64,000 nt of DNA. Origin: Staphylococcus equorum (GTDB lineage: Bacteria; Bacillota; Bacilli; Staphylococcales; Staphylococcaceae). The position numbers were made by a program, and so were the translations under genes. This document shows positions 1 to 10,106 of the stretch, one piece after another. The stretch is taken from assembly GCF_001747895.1 (NCBI RefSeq), contig NZ_LNNB01000008.1, forward strand, positions 62,001 through 126,000, in the 5' to 3' direction. The notes beneath the pieces are model-generated. The model made no database searches. It saw nothing but the letters and a program-made list of their open reading frames with translations, and had not been told where the DNA came from. Within the stretch, counting starts at the first letter, position 1. Each line of letters opens with the position of its first letter.

Positions 1-387
1 AAATAAACTGGGGTATTGAAATTCAATAGCTAAAAAACCTAAAAATAACATGAGTGGTGGCATGATATAACCACCGAATGTAGTGATAGATTGACCGAAG
101 CGACTTTTTGATTGTGTCACAGCGAATCCTTGTTGCGACGTAGCAACACGTTCAGTAGGAGATGCAACGATAACTAAATCTTTGGCTTTCCCACCACTTA
201 TTTTATTGAATAAAATGTGTCCAAATTCATGTGTTAATACAGGGATGTAATTTAAATATATATCTAAAATTCGGTTTATCGGTTTATTACGATAATTATG
301 AATAATTATATAAAGCAGAGCTATAAGCATAACCCAATATAAATTGAGTTGAATAGCTGAACTGAAAAATTCATGTATTTTTGTCAT
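1..387 (-). CDS. M50-family zinc metallopeptidase, membrane protein (3' part outside window)
   Basis: The reading frame runs from ATG at 387 to the window edge with no stop, 129 codons, so the C-terminal part is missing. A hydrophobic segment lies at residues 15-30, followed by the metalloprotease motif HEFGH near residue 53 and a second hydrophobic stretch near residues 110-125. HExxH inside a membrane-embedded protein is the hallmark of the M50 (site-2-protease-like) M50B group. A good ribosome binding site (GAGGTAAT) precedes the ATG. It is divergent from tagA. The substrate is unknown; in this family the role may be intramembrane proteolysis or only structural. Confidence 0.8.
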   Translation of the reverse strand, partial: MTKIHEFFSSAIQLNLYWVMLIALLYIIIHNYRNKPINRILDIYLNYIPVLTHEFGHILFNKISGGKAKDLVIVASPTERVATSQQGFAVTQSKSRFGQSITTFGGYIMPPLMLFLGFLAIEFQYPSLF

Positions 388-629
388 ATGATTACCTCGA
401 TTTAAAATTTCAACAACCTCATATTTATTAAAGAAGTAAGGTTGTCATAGCATAATCTATAGTATAAAGTAATTTAGACAAGAAAGCATTTAGACTTTTG
501 ATGTATATTATAAGAATGAAAGTAAGAACAGTTTTAAAATTTCTGTAAATCGCGTAATGTGTTAATATTACAATAATAATTAAACGTTAAATTACATTTG
601 ATGTATTTTGAGTTAGGAGATCACCAACC

Positions 630-1376
630 ATGACGGAAAGCAACAAATTAAATAAAGTAAACGTCTTATCAGTATATTTTGATAATGCTACTTTAGAGGA
701 CATGCGAGAGAATGTTAAACACTTTTTCTTATCCAATAGTCCAGAAAATTTATTTATTGTTACTGCAAATCCAGAAATAGTAGATTACGCTACGGACAAT
801 GTTACATACCGTAATTTAATTAATAGTGCGAATTATGTCATCCCGGACGGCACAGGCGTTGTAAAAGCTTCTAAGTTACTTAGAACCCCCTTGAAAGAAC
901 GAGTGCCTGGCATTGAACTAATGGAAGAATGCTTGAAAATCGCTAATGCCAATCATCAAAAAGTGTTTTTACTAGGTGCAAAGAATGAAATTGTTATCAA
1001 AGCACAACAAAATTTAGCACAAAAATATCCAAACATTCACTTTGACTTTCATCATGGTTTTTTTGATTTAACAGATGAAATGGTATTAAGACAAATCACC
1101 TCATTTAATCCTGATTATGTTTTTGTGGGAATGGGATATCCTAGACAAGAACACTGGATTGAACGACACATGAATACATTTACTCAAACAGTATTGATGG
1201 GCGTAGGTGGCTCGATAGAAGTGTTTAGTGGCACGAAGAAAAGAGCGCCCGCATTATTTAGACGCTTGAATTTAGAGTGGGTTTACCGTGTGATTATAGA
1301 TTGGAAACGCTTAGGAAGAATGAAATCAATACCTCGATTTATATTTAAAGTAATTAAAGAAACGCGCAAGAAGTAA
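630..1376 (+). CDS. tagA: N-acetylglucosaminyldiphosphoundecaprenol N-acetyl-beta-D-mannosaminyltransferase TagA/TarA
   Basis: Second enzyme of wall teichoic acid linkage-unit synthesis: transfers ManNAc from UDP-ManNAc to GlcNAc-PP-undecaprenol at the cytoplasmic membrane face. The 248-residue length and the family pattern (TANPEIV, then PDGTGVVKAS, then VFVGMGYPRQEHWIE and GVGGSIEVFSG) fit the WecG/TagA/CpsF glycosyltransferase family (GT26). The basic C-terminus (RRLNLEWVYRVIIDWKRLGR) is the usual membrane-associating tail. AGGAG sits 9 bases before the ATG. It is convergent with tagH, with a shared terminator between them, the arrangement I recall in S. aureus. Confidence 0.95.
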   Translation: MTESNKLNKVNVLSVYFDNATLEDMRENVKHFFLSNSPENLFIVTANPEIVDYATDNVTYRNLINSANYVIPDGTGVVKASKLLRTPLKERVPGIELMEECLKIANANHQKVFLLGAKNEIVIKAQQNLAQKYPNIHFDFHHGFFDLTDEMVLRQITSFNPDYVFVGMGYPRQEHWIERHMNTFTQTVLMGVGGSIEVFSGTKKRAPALFRRLNLEWVYRVIIDWKRLGRMKSIPRFIFKVIKETRKK

Positions 1377-1380
1377 AAAA

Positions 1381-1416
1381 GCGTAAACTGCAGTTTAAAT
1401 TCACTGCAATTTACGC
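1381..1416. terminator. Bidirectional terminator between tagA and tagH
   Basis: Inverted repeat of 14 bases (1381-1394 with 1403-1416, one G-U pair) with A-rich sequence on the left and T-rich sequence on the right, so it can stop tagA on the plus strand and tagH on the minus strand. Confidence 0.8.
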
Positions 1417-1454
1417 TTTTATTTTTTTACATGAAACCAGTAGTAATTCTTGTG

Positions 1455-2643
<1,189 letters not shown>

Positions 2644-3444
2644 ATGAATGCAGTGTGGGTAGTTTTTAGAGAGCATTTTAAAAATTTCTATCTTATTCAA
2701 AGATTGGCGCAGTTCCAAACGAAAATCACTAATACGAATAACTATTTAGGCACGGCTTGGGAACTAATTAATCCTGCAATGCAGATTATGGTTTACTGGT
2801 TCGTGTTTGGTTTAGGTATTAGAGATAATGGACCTGTAGATGGCGTGCCATTTATTTATTGGTTGCTCGTAGGTATTAGCATGTGGTTCTTTGTTAACCA
2901 AGGTATATTAGAAGGTACAAAATCAATAGCGACTAAATATAATCAAGTGGCAAAAATGAATTTTCCACTGTCGATTATCCCATCGTATATTGTAATGAGT
3001 AGATTCTATGGACATCTTGCGTTACTTGTTGTAGTTATTTTACTTTGTATGTTAGCAGGTTATTATCCTACGATTTATACGTTGCAGCTGTTTTTATACG
3101 TGCCATTTGCACTAATTCTTACAACAGCAATTGCATTATTTACTTCAACGCTTGGTGTACTTGTGAAAGATACCCAACAAGCGATTCAAGCATTGATGAG
3201 AATGGTGTTCTTTGCATCTTCTATCTTGATTGTGCCACCAGAAGGCATTGTAAAAGATGTAATGAAATTAAATCCTATATATTATCTTGCAGAAGCATAT
3301 CGTTCTGCAGTGCTACATAAAGAATGGTACTTTATTACGCATTGGGAATTGACGCTTTATAACATGTTTATTATTATCTTCTTATTTGTAGTAGGTTCTA
3401 TTATGCATATGCGTTATAGAGATCAATTTGCAGACTTTATGTAA
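2644..3444 (+). CDS. tagG: Teichoic acid ABC exporter permease TagG
   Basis: Membrane half of the teichoic acid exporter. 266 residues with about six membrane segments and the ABC-2 type pattern near the start (NYLGTAWELINPAMQIMVYW), ending in MRYRDQFADFM as in S. aureus TagG. An in-frame stop TAA lies directly before the ATG, so translation cannot start further upstream; the ribosome binding site is weak. It precedes tagB with a terminator-like hairpin between. Confidence 0.95.
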   Translation: MNAVWVVFREHFKNFYLIQRLAQFQTKITNTNNYLGTAWELINPAMQIMVYWFVFGLGIRDNGPVDGVPFIYWLLVGISMWFFVNQGILEGTKSIATKYNQVAKMNFPLSIIPSYIVMSRFYGHLALLVVVILLCMLAGYYPTIYTLQLFLYVPFALILTTAIALFTSTLGVLVKDTQQAIQALMRMVFFASSILIVPPEGIVKDVMKLNPIYYLAEAYRSAVLHKEWYFITHWELTLYNMFIIIFLFVVGSIMHMRYRDQFADFM

Positions 3445-3487
3445 GTTGAAATTTAAAATACTAACTCATATTATTTGAGTGGACATG

Positions 3488-3522
3488 AATCCTTTAATGA
3501 CTGAAATAGTTGTTAAAGGATT
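3488..3522 (+). terminator. Hairpin after tagG
   Basis: Stem 3488-3497 with 3513-3522 (10 bases, perfect), followed by a T-rich run. The left arm overlaps the motif GGACATGAATCC, a member of the dispersed GGACATAAAT motif discussed under findings. Confidence 0.6.
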
Positions 3523-3596
3523 TTTCTATAATTTTTAGTGTAAGACAGATATAATGTAAACAATAGTAGTCGAAATTTAAATTGGCGGTGGAACTT

Positions 3597-4688
3597 TTGA
3601 GACAGATAATCAAAAAGCTTTATATGTTTATCATTAACTTGTTAAATTTGATTTATAGTAAGAAAAAGCTGAAAAATAATCATATCGTGGTCATGATGAC
3701 ATTTGCAGAAGATGTATTGCCCATTGTTGAAGCGCTAAATAGAAAATTCTATAAAATTACAGTAATAGGTAAAGAAGAAAATAGAAAATATATGCAACAA
3801 TTTGAAAATGTGACATTTCTAACTGCAGGTAATAAACAAGTATTACAACATATTAAAGCATTAAGCACAGCCAAGGTGATTATAATAGATACGTATTATT
3901 TAATGTTTGGTGGTTTCAAGAAAAAAAAGAATCAGACTATGATCCAAACATGGCACGCTGCTGGTGCACTGAAAAATTTTGGACTCCAAGACCACCATGT
4001 AGACTTATCGAATAAACCAATGGTTAATCAGTATCAAAAGGTTTATCAAGCTACAGATAAGTATTTAGTGGGCGGAGAACCTATGGTCACTTGTTTTAAA
4101 GACGCATTTGAAGCGGCGGATGAGCAGTTTTTAAAAACAGGCTTGCCAAGATTAGTGCCTTATACATTATTAAATGTTGAAAAAAGACAGCAAGAGCTTA
4201 AGAAACAATATGGTATAGAAGGAAAAGTAGCGGTATATGTGCCGACATATAGAGAACATAAGCAATCTAACCGTAATATTGATAAAGTGAATTTTGAAAG
4301 TGCTTTGCCGAACTATACTTTATTAAGTAAACTACATCCCTCTATAGCAAGCGATAATCAAACAACGATTAACTTGCAATCTCTGATGATTATGGCAGAT
4401 GTGATTATAAGTGATTATAGTTCATTAGCAATTGAAGCAAGTATTTTAGATAAACCTACATTGTTTTATGTATACGATGAGCAACAATATGAAAAGGAAC
4501 GCGGTTTGAATTCATTTTATTATGATATACCCGTTCAATATAAAGCTTATAGTGAAGATGAGTTAGTGCGTAAACTACAAGAAAATAGTATAGAATGGTC
4601 ACCATTATTTGAAACGTGGCATGAGTACAATGCTAAAGATAGTTTAACGCAAGTCATTCACTATATTGAGGAAATGGTGAAACTATGA
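3597..4688 (+). CDS. tagB: Teichoic acid primase TagB (CDP-glycerol glycerophosphotransferase family)
   Basis: Adds the first glycerol phosphate to the ManNAc-GlcNAc-PP-undecaprenol linker using CDP-glycerol. It carries the family's motifs: QTWHAAGALKNFG, LPRLVPY, YVPTYREH, LSKLHPS and DVIISDYSSLAIEAS, and a basic hydrophobic N-terminus for membrane attachment. No ATG is available at the start. I prefer TTG at 3597, because GGCGGTG at 3584-3590 gives a ribosome binding site at normal spacing; TTG at 3582 is possible but lacks one. The stop overlaps the next gene by 4 bases (ATGA). Confidence 0.9.
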   Translation: MRQIIKKLYMFIINLLNLIYSKKKLKNNHIVVMMTFAEDVLPIVEALNRKFYKITVIGKEENRKYMQQFENVTFLTAGNKQVLQHIKALSTAKVIIIDTYYLMFGGFKKKKNQTMIQTWHAAGALKNFGLQDHHVDLSNKPMVNQYQKVYQATDKYLVGGEPMVTCFKDAFEAADEQFLKTGLPRLVPYTLLNVEKRQQELKKQYGIEGKVAVYVPTYREHKQSNRNIDKVNFESALPNYTLLSKLHPSIASDNQTTINLQSLMIMADVIISDYSSLAIEASILDKPTLFYVYDEQQYEKERGLNSFYYDIPVQYKAYSEDELVRKLQENSIEWSPLFETWHEYNAKDSLTQVIHYIEEMVKL

Positions 4689-5743
4689 AAATATCAATAA
4701 TTATTCCTGTATATAATGCAGCAAGTACAATTCGTAGAGCGATTGCATCGGTAGATACGAAACAAAATTATGAAATTATCTGTATCAATGATGGCTCTAC
4801 CGATGAGAGTAAAACAGTTCTAGAGCAATTACAAAAAGAATACCCAAATATAACGCTAATTAACCAGGAGAATAAAGGTGCAGCCGCAAGTAGAAATAAA
4901 GGACTTGCGCAAATGACTGGTGACGTATTTATGTTTTTAGATGCTGATGATGAATTTTTAACGAGTAGAATTGATTTTATGGCAGATTTTTATCAAAAAG
5001 CAGAAGATGTAGATATCGTTTTAGGTCAAATAGCTAAAGGCAAACATGGTGAGTGGCAACCAATATATACGCATCAAGAGATTCAAAAGCTGGAAAAGGT
5101 AGATTTAGCACACTGTCCTGATATCATGCAGTCAATTGGTCCAGGTGGGAAGATGTTTAGCGCGCAATTTGCTGATTTACGATTTGATGAAGATGTTGTT
5201 TTTTGCGAAGAACATCGTTTTATTATAACAGCGTATAAAAAGGCGAGAAAAATTCAATTATTGCCCAACATTGTATATGGATATAATGAAGTAGAGGGAT
5301 CCGTTACAAATCAACGTGCAGAACAGTTTGAATCATACATGTTAGATGCTTTAAAAGTGAGAACGCGTGTAATGGATATGTTGTTATCCAAGTATGAAAG
5401 AACATATTATAGTTATCGTATGGACGAATTAATAGTAAGTTATCTACTACAAGCATATATCGAAAAAAATAATGTAATCACTAAAAAATTATTAGATACT
5501 GTAACAACATATATCAAAGCGATGCAAAAAACAGATTACTCTGGTAAGGCTATGTTTAGAATTATTAAAGTAGTTGAACAAGGCGGTAAAAAATGGAATA
5601 AAGTACTCTATCAACAATGGAGAGAAACACTTTTAAGCGTTGGAATTGGCAGACCTAATTATTATCGTTTTAAAGTAGAAGTACTGCCAAAGCGTGTAAA
5701 ATCAAGAGGAAAGATGAAATTAAAACATTATTTGAAACGCTAA
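4685..5743 (+). CDS. tagX: Teichoic-acid-locus glycosyltransferase TagX (GT2 family)
   Basis: 352 residues. The first 100 are a GT-A (family 2) glycosyltransferase domain: SIIIPVYNA at the start, CINDGSTDES, ENKGAAASRNKG and the DADD metal-binding motif (FLDADDEF) near residue 97. The C-terminal half is basic and not recognisable. It overlaps tagB by 4 bases, so the two are co-translated. A gene of this kind called tagX occupies the same place in S. aureus; its sugar donor and acceptor are, as far as I know, not settled. Confidence 0.85.
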   Translation: MKISIIIPVYNAASTIRRAIASVDTKQNYEIICINDGSTDESKTVLEQLQKEYPNITLINQENKGAAASRNKGLAQMTGDVFMFLDADDEFLTSRIDFMADFYQKAEDVDIVLGQIAKGKHGEWQPIYTHQEIQKLEKVDLAHCPDIMQSIGPGGKMFSAQFADLRFDEDVVFCEEHRFIITAYKKARKIQLLPNIVYGYNEVEGSVTNQRAEQFESYMLDALKVRTRVMDMLLSKYERTYYSYRMDELIVSYLLQAYIEKNNVITKKLLDTVTTYIKAMQKTDYSGKAMFRIIKVVEQGGKKWNKVLYQQWRETLLSVGIGRPNYYRFKVEVLPKRVKSRGKMKLKHYLKR

Positions 5744-5776
5744 AAAATGACGAAATTCGTAAACTTTTGAGCAATA

Positions 5777-5785
5777 TGCTATAAT
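5777..5785 (+). promoter_or_regulatory. Extended -10 promoter for tagD
   Basis: TGCTATAAT is an extended -10 element (TG, one base, TATAAT) about 50 bases before tagD. It suggests tagD also has its own promoter, separate from tagB-tagX. Confidence 0.5.
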
Positions 5786-5836
5786 TTTTAAAAATGTAAA
5801 TTTTAAATTAATATTCTGTAAAGGGAGCATATACTT

Positions 5837-6235
5837 ATGAAACGTGTTATTACTTATGGTACGTATGATTTATTACATTACGGACATATAGAATTATTGA
5901 GAAGAGCCAGAGAAATGGGCGATTATTTAGTTGTAGCATTATCAACAGATGAGTTCAATCGCGTGAAAAATAAAAAATCATATTACAATTACGAACAACG
6001 TAAGATGATGTTAGAATCAATTCGTTACGTTGACCTAGTTATTCCAGAAGGCGGTTGGGGTCAAAAAGAAATTGATGTTGACCGTTATGAAATAGATACA
6101 TTCGTTATGGGTCACGATTGGGAAGGTGAATTTGATTTCTTGAAAGAGAAATGTGAAGTCATCTACTTAAATCGTACAGAAGGTATCTCAACAACTAAAA
6201 TTAAAAAAGAACTTTATGGTGATACAGAAAAATAA
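5837..6235 (+). CDS. tagD: Glycerol-3-phosphate cytidylyltransferase TagD
   Basis: Makes CDP-glycerol from CTP and glycerol-3-phosphate in the cytoplasm, the substrate of TagB and the polymerase. 132 residues, the normal length. Nucleotidyltransferase motifs are clear: GTYDLLHYGHIELL (the HxGH signature) at residues 8-21, the RYVD segment, and EGISTTKIKK near the C-terminus, where the RTEGISTT motif binds CTP. GGGAGC precedes the ATG at good spacing. Confidence 0.97.
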   Translation: MKRVITYGTYDLLHYGHIELLRRAREMGDYLVVALSTDEFNRVKNKKSYYNYEQRKMMLESIRYVDLVIPEGGWGQKEIDVDRYEIDTFVMGHDWEGEFDFLKEKCEVIYLNRTEGISTTKIKKELYGDTEK

Positions 6236-6297
6236 AGTGAGTTTGACATTGAATTTATGTCGAAGTAATCATTTTAAAACTGAATATTAAAGTTAAC

Positions 6298-6351
6298 AAA
6301 CCCAAGTCGTCTCGTTTTTGTGTAAACACAAAATTGAGACGACTTGGGTTT
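6298..6351 (+). terminator. Terminator after tagD
   Basis: 16-base perfect stem (6298-6313 with 6336-6351) followed by a T run. Confidence 0.85.
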
Positions 6352-6362
6352 TTATTATGAAA

Positions 6363-6415
6363 AAAACCACTGTCATATCAATTCGTTTTGAATCGAATTT
6401 AATGGCAGTGGTTTT
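6363..6415 (-). terminator. Terminator of pbp4
   Basis: 14-base stem (6363-6376 with 6402-6415, one G-U pair). On the minus strand the stem is followed by a run of T, so it fits termination of pbp4, whose stop is at 6466. Confidence 0.7.
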
Positions 6416-6465
6416 AAGATAAATATATTGAATAGGAGCAGTGCTATTCAACGGTCAAGACTTAA

Positions 6466-7758
6466 TTATTTACGTTTTGATTTTTTTCTAAATCGATCTA
6501 AAATGAGATAAACAATAATTGCAAGTGCAGCAATGATTAAGACCGTGCCCAATAACGTTAGTATTGGATGGTCATCCCATGAAGATTTTACAACTGTAGT
6601 TGTTTTATGAACGAGTGGTTTTTTCACACTTACTGTTGGTGGACCGTATTTATCAGAAATAAATTCTCGATCATAATCAACGTGGATTTTGCCATCTTCT
6701 ACCACGAGTTTGTAATCATTTTTATCAAACTCTTTTGGTAATACATCATAAAGGTCTTCTTCTACATAATACGTATCGCCATTAATTTCTTGTTCTCCTT
6801 TAGATAATATCTTTTCACGTTTATATTGATCAAAGGACATATTCATTAAGGCGTTCCCAATCTTATTGCGTTCTTTCTCTCCACCGAGTGACTTATAATT
6901 GCCAGCTCCCATGATAGCCTGATTAATTCTAAAACCATCACGTTCGGTTGTAATCGTGTGATTGTAATCTGCGATGTCGCTTGAACCGGTTTTCAAACCG
7001 TCAGTACCTTCTAAACTCATATCAGCACCTTCAAGTGAATGATTAAAGGTGTAATAAGTAACGCTGTGTTGTGTAGGTGCAAGCTGTTTTGTAAAGTGTA
7101 AGATTTTTGGTGTGTCTTGAACTGCACGTTGTGATAAAATAGCAAAATCTTTCGCTGTTGATGTAGAACTCTCTTGATCTTTATATTTCTCTGGCGCAAA
7201 ATCCTTTAACAGAGTATTTTCTGCGCCTGTTGGGTTAACGAAATGAGTGTTTTTCATACCTAGAGATTTTGCTTTTTCATTCATTGCGTCCGTAAAATCT
7301 GAAGTATTACCAGAAACTTCTTTTGCTAAAATAAGTGCAGCAGCATTACTAGAGTTTGAGACTGTTATTTGAAGTAATTCTTTGATAGTGTAAGTCTCAC
7401 CTGGGTATAGTTTCGTGTTGCTAATTTTTGGTAAAGTGGACATTCGATAATGATCTTCTGTAATTTTTACAGTATCATCTAAAGATAACTTTCCCTTATT
7501 GACTGCATCAAGTGTGAGGTACATTGTCATCAGCTTGGTCATTGAAGCAGGATACCAATCTTTATTCATCTGATACTGATAAAGAATTTGACCTGTTTGA
7601 GCAACATTAACTGCACCTTCTGGCTGGTAGTCTTCGGAAACACTTTGACCGTATTGGTTTGCCGCTTGAGTAGGTGTTACTGTTTCTGCATCGGCAAAAG
7701 GTGTTATAATTGTACCAACGAAGAGTACAGTTACGATTGTCAGAATTAACTTTCTCAT
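6466..7758 (-). CDS. pbp4: Penicillin-binding protein 4 (low-molecular-weight transpeptidase/carboxypeptidase)
   Basis: Secreted, membrane-anchored enzyme of peptidoglycan cross-linking. 430 residues: signal peptide 1-24 (cleavage after ADA); active-site SMTK with Ser72 and Lys75; SSN at 136-138; KTG at 256-258. A C-terminal membrane helix (about 396-420) and basic tail RFRKKSKRK anchor it. These positions are near those of S. aureus PBP4, which cross-links peptidoglycan at a site set by teichoic acid. It is divergent from abcA, an arrangement known from S. aureus, where the two share a regulatory region. Confidence 0.95.
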   Translation of the reverse strand: MRKLILTIVTVLFVGTIITPFADAETVTPTQAANQYGQSVSEDYQPEGAVNVAQTGQILYQYQMNKDWYPASMTKLMTMYLTLDAVNKGKLSLDDTVKITEDHYRMSTLPKISNTKLYPGETYTIKELLQITVSNSSNAAALILAKEVSGNTSDFTDAMNEKAKSLGMKNTHFVNPTGAENTLLKDFAPEKYKDQESSTSTAKDFAILSQRAVQDTPKILHFTKQLAPTQHSVTYYTFNHSLEGADMSLEGTDGLKTGSSDIADYNHTITTERDGFRINQAIMGAGNYKSLGGEKERNKIGNALMNMSFDQYKREKILSKGEQEINGDTYYVEEDLYDVLPKEFDKNDYKLVVEDGKIHVDYDREFISDKYGPPTVSVKKPLVHKTTTVVKSSWDDHPILTLLGTVLIIAALAIIVYLILDRFRKKSKRK

Positions 7759-7998
7759 AATTACATTCCCTCTTAATATATTCAGTTTTAGTGCAATAGA
7801 AATATCTTAGCACATTTAGGTCAATAATAAAATGTTATAACAATGGTTTTTAGCCTTGTTGTGCTATAGAGAAATGATTGTATGAAACCTTGTTGTGTGG
7901 AGTTGTATATGTTACATCTGTATTACTATTATGGTGAACTGCTCACTTTCATCAAATAGTAACTGAATTTCAAAATAATTTTAGAAGAGGTAATAAAC
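7759..7998. promoter_or_regulatory. pbp4-abcA shared regulatory region
   Basis: 240 AT-rich bases between divergent start codons. In S. aureus this gap carries overlapping promoters and MgrA-type control; I could not define a precise operator here. Confidence 0.4.
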
Positions 7999-9717
7999 AT
8001 GAAGCAAGAGAATCCATTGTTCTACTTATTTAAAAAATTATCTTGGCCAGTGGGGCTGATTGTGATTGCTGTAACAATTTCTTCATTAGGTAGTATCACA
8101 GGACTAGCCGTACCTTTTTTCACTGGTAAACTTGTTGATGAATTTTCTTTTGAAGATATTAACTGGATGTTCATTGCCGCATTTATAGGTATATTTATCA
8201 TAAATGCGTTACTGAGTGGTTTAGGTTTATATTTATTAAGTAAGATTGGTGAAAAGATTATTTATGCCATTCGCTCAGTTTTATGGCGACACATTATTCA
8301 TTTGAAAATGCCATTCTTTGACCAAAACGAAAGTGGTCAATTAATGAGTCGTTTAACAGATGATACAAAAGTAATAAATGAATTTATCTCACGTAAATTG
8401 CCAAATTTATTACCTTCCTTATTAACAATTATAGGTTCGTTAATTATGCTTTTTATAATGGATTGGAAAATGACATTATTAACTTTTATCACAATCCCAT
8501 TATTTATTCTTATCATGATACCTTTAGGTAAGGTTATGCAAAATATATCTAAAAAAACGCAATCAGAAATTGCTAACTTTAGTGGTTTGCTTGGCCGCGT
8601 ATTAACAGAAATGCGTTTAGTTAAAATATCAAGTACTGAAAAGCTTGAATTGGATAATGCGCATAAAAATTTGAAAGAAATTTATTTTTTAGGTTTAAAA
8701 CAAGCAAAAATTACAGCTATCATCCAACCTATAACTGGAATGATTATGTTACTTACGATAGCTATTATTTTAGGTTTTGGTGCGATTAGAATTTCTACTG
8801 GTGCGATTACGGCCGGAACATTAATTGCAATGATCTTCTATGTTATTCAACTTTCTGCGCCACTCGTTAATTTATCTACTTTAGTGACAGATTATAAAAG
8901 AGCAGTAGGTGCTAGTAGTCGTATTTATGAAATTATGGAAGAACCTACTGAACCCTTGGAGTCGAATCAAGGAAGCGAAATCATTGATGGTAGCCTAACA
9001 TTTGCGAATGTTGATTTTAAATATGGCGTTAAACCAATACTTTCAAATGTCTCTTTTGATATACCACCGAGCAAAGTAACGGCGTTCGTTGGGCCATCGG
9101 GGTCAGGTAAAAGTACAATCTTTAATATTATAGAACGTATGTATGAAATTGAAGATGGTCACATTACATATGGTGGTAAATCTATTTATGATATCTCGCT
9201 AGGAGATTGGCGTGAGAAAATTGGTTACGTTATGCAATCTAACGCATTAATGAACGGTACAATCAAAGATAATATTTTGTATGGTATTAACCGTGAAGTG
9301 ACAGAGGATGAGTTAATCCATTTTGCACACTTAGCCAATTGCCATGAGTTTATTGAACAATTTGATGATGGCTACGATACGATAGTAGGCGAACGTGGCT
9401 TGAAATTATCTGGTGGACAGCGTCAACGTATAGATATTGCACGAAGCTTTGTTAAAAATCCAGACATTTTATTACTGGATGAAGCTACTGCCAATTTAGA
9501 TAGTGAAAGTGAACGTAAAATTCAGGATGCCTTAGAAGAACTAATGGAAAATCGTACAACAGTTGTTATTGCTCATAGACTTTCTACGATTAAAAAAGCA
9601 GAACAAATTATATTTATTGATGGTGGCGAAGTTACAGGTAAAGGAAGTCATCAAGAATTAATGGCAAATCACGAAAAGTATCAACAATTTGTACGCACAC
9701 AAAATTTGTCAAAATAG
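7999..9717 (+). CDS. abcA: ABC exporter AbcA (multidrug/peptide type, fused permease and ATPase)
   Basis: 572 residues. Residues 1-310 form the six-helix permease of a type IV ABC exporter; the ATPase follows with Walker A GPSGSGKST near residue 370, signature LSGGQRQR, Walker B ILLLDEATANLD and the switch His in IAHRLST. It works as a homodimer or half-transporter in the membrane. In S. aureus the orthologue exports drugs and phenol-soluble modulins and affects beta-lactam and autolysis phenotypes. AGAGGT precedes the ATG. Confidence 0.92.
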   Translation: MKQENPLFYLFKKLSWPVGLIVIAVTISSLGSITGLAVPFFTGKLVDEFSFEDINWMFIAAFIGIFIINALLSGLGLYLLSKIGEKIIYAIRSVLWRHIIHLKMPFFDQNESGQLMSRLTDDTKVINEFISRKLPNLLPSLLTIIGSLIMLFIMDWKMTLLTFITIPLFILIMIPLGKVMQNISKKTQSEIANFSGLLGRVLTEMRLVKISSTEKLELDNAHKNLKEIYFLGLKQAKITAIIQPITGMIMLLTIAIILGFGAIRISTGAITAGTLIAMIFYVIQLSAPLVNLSTLVTDYKRAVGASSRIYEIMEEPTEPLESNQGSEIIDGSLTFANVDFKYGVKPILSNVSFDIPPSKVTAFVGPSGSGKSTIFNIIERMYEIEDGHITYGGKSIYDISLGDWREKIGYVMQSNALMNGTIKDNILYGINREVTEDELIHFAHLANCHEFIEQFDDGYDTIVGERGLKLSGGQRQRIDIARSFVKNPDILLLDEATANLDSESERKIQDALEELMENRTTVVIAHRLSTIKKAEQIIFIDGGEVTGKGSHQELMANHEKYQQFVRTQNLSK

Positions 9718-10106
9718 TAAAAAGTGAAAAACACGTTCGAAAACTATGTTGATGTATTCGCTTTCATAAGAAAACACGGACATTTCTCTTTTGGATTTAT
9801 GTTTTTAGTAACGATAATCGAACCATAAAATTGTTATTTTATATAAAGTCCATACATGCTATAATTATTGTGCATTATTAAGAAACAATGACTTAAAAAG
9901 TAGATATTTAAATTTATAAATAAGTGAATTAACTAAACAGGGATAAGCAATATAAAAGCAAACACATTAGAGATTGTTATAAATGTGCAATTAACTAGTT
10001 TGGCAACCATATAATGTGTTTGCTTTAATTATTCCGATACATAGCAACAAGTTACTTTTAGAAGTTCATTGTTATCATTGATTTAAAAAGGAATGGTGGG
10101 TGTATT
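9718..10106. other. Intergenic gap abcA-nupC
   Basis: 389 bases without a gene. The only clear structure is the perfect 13-base inverted repeat at 9957-10024 (separate entry). No obvious strong terminator follows abcA directly. Confidence 0.6.
9957..10024. repeat. Long-loop inverted repeat before nupC
   Basis: Arms 9957-9969 and 10012-10024 are exact reverse complements (13 bases, AGCAAACACATTA), separated by 42 bases. It lies 82 bases before the nupC start. It could be a terminator for abcA with an unusually large loop or a leader structure of nupC. Confidence 0.6.
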
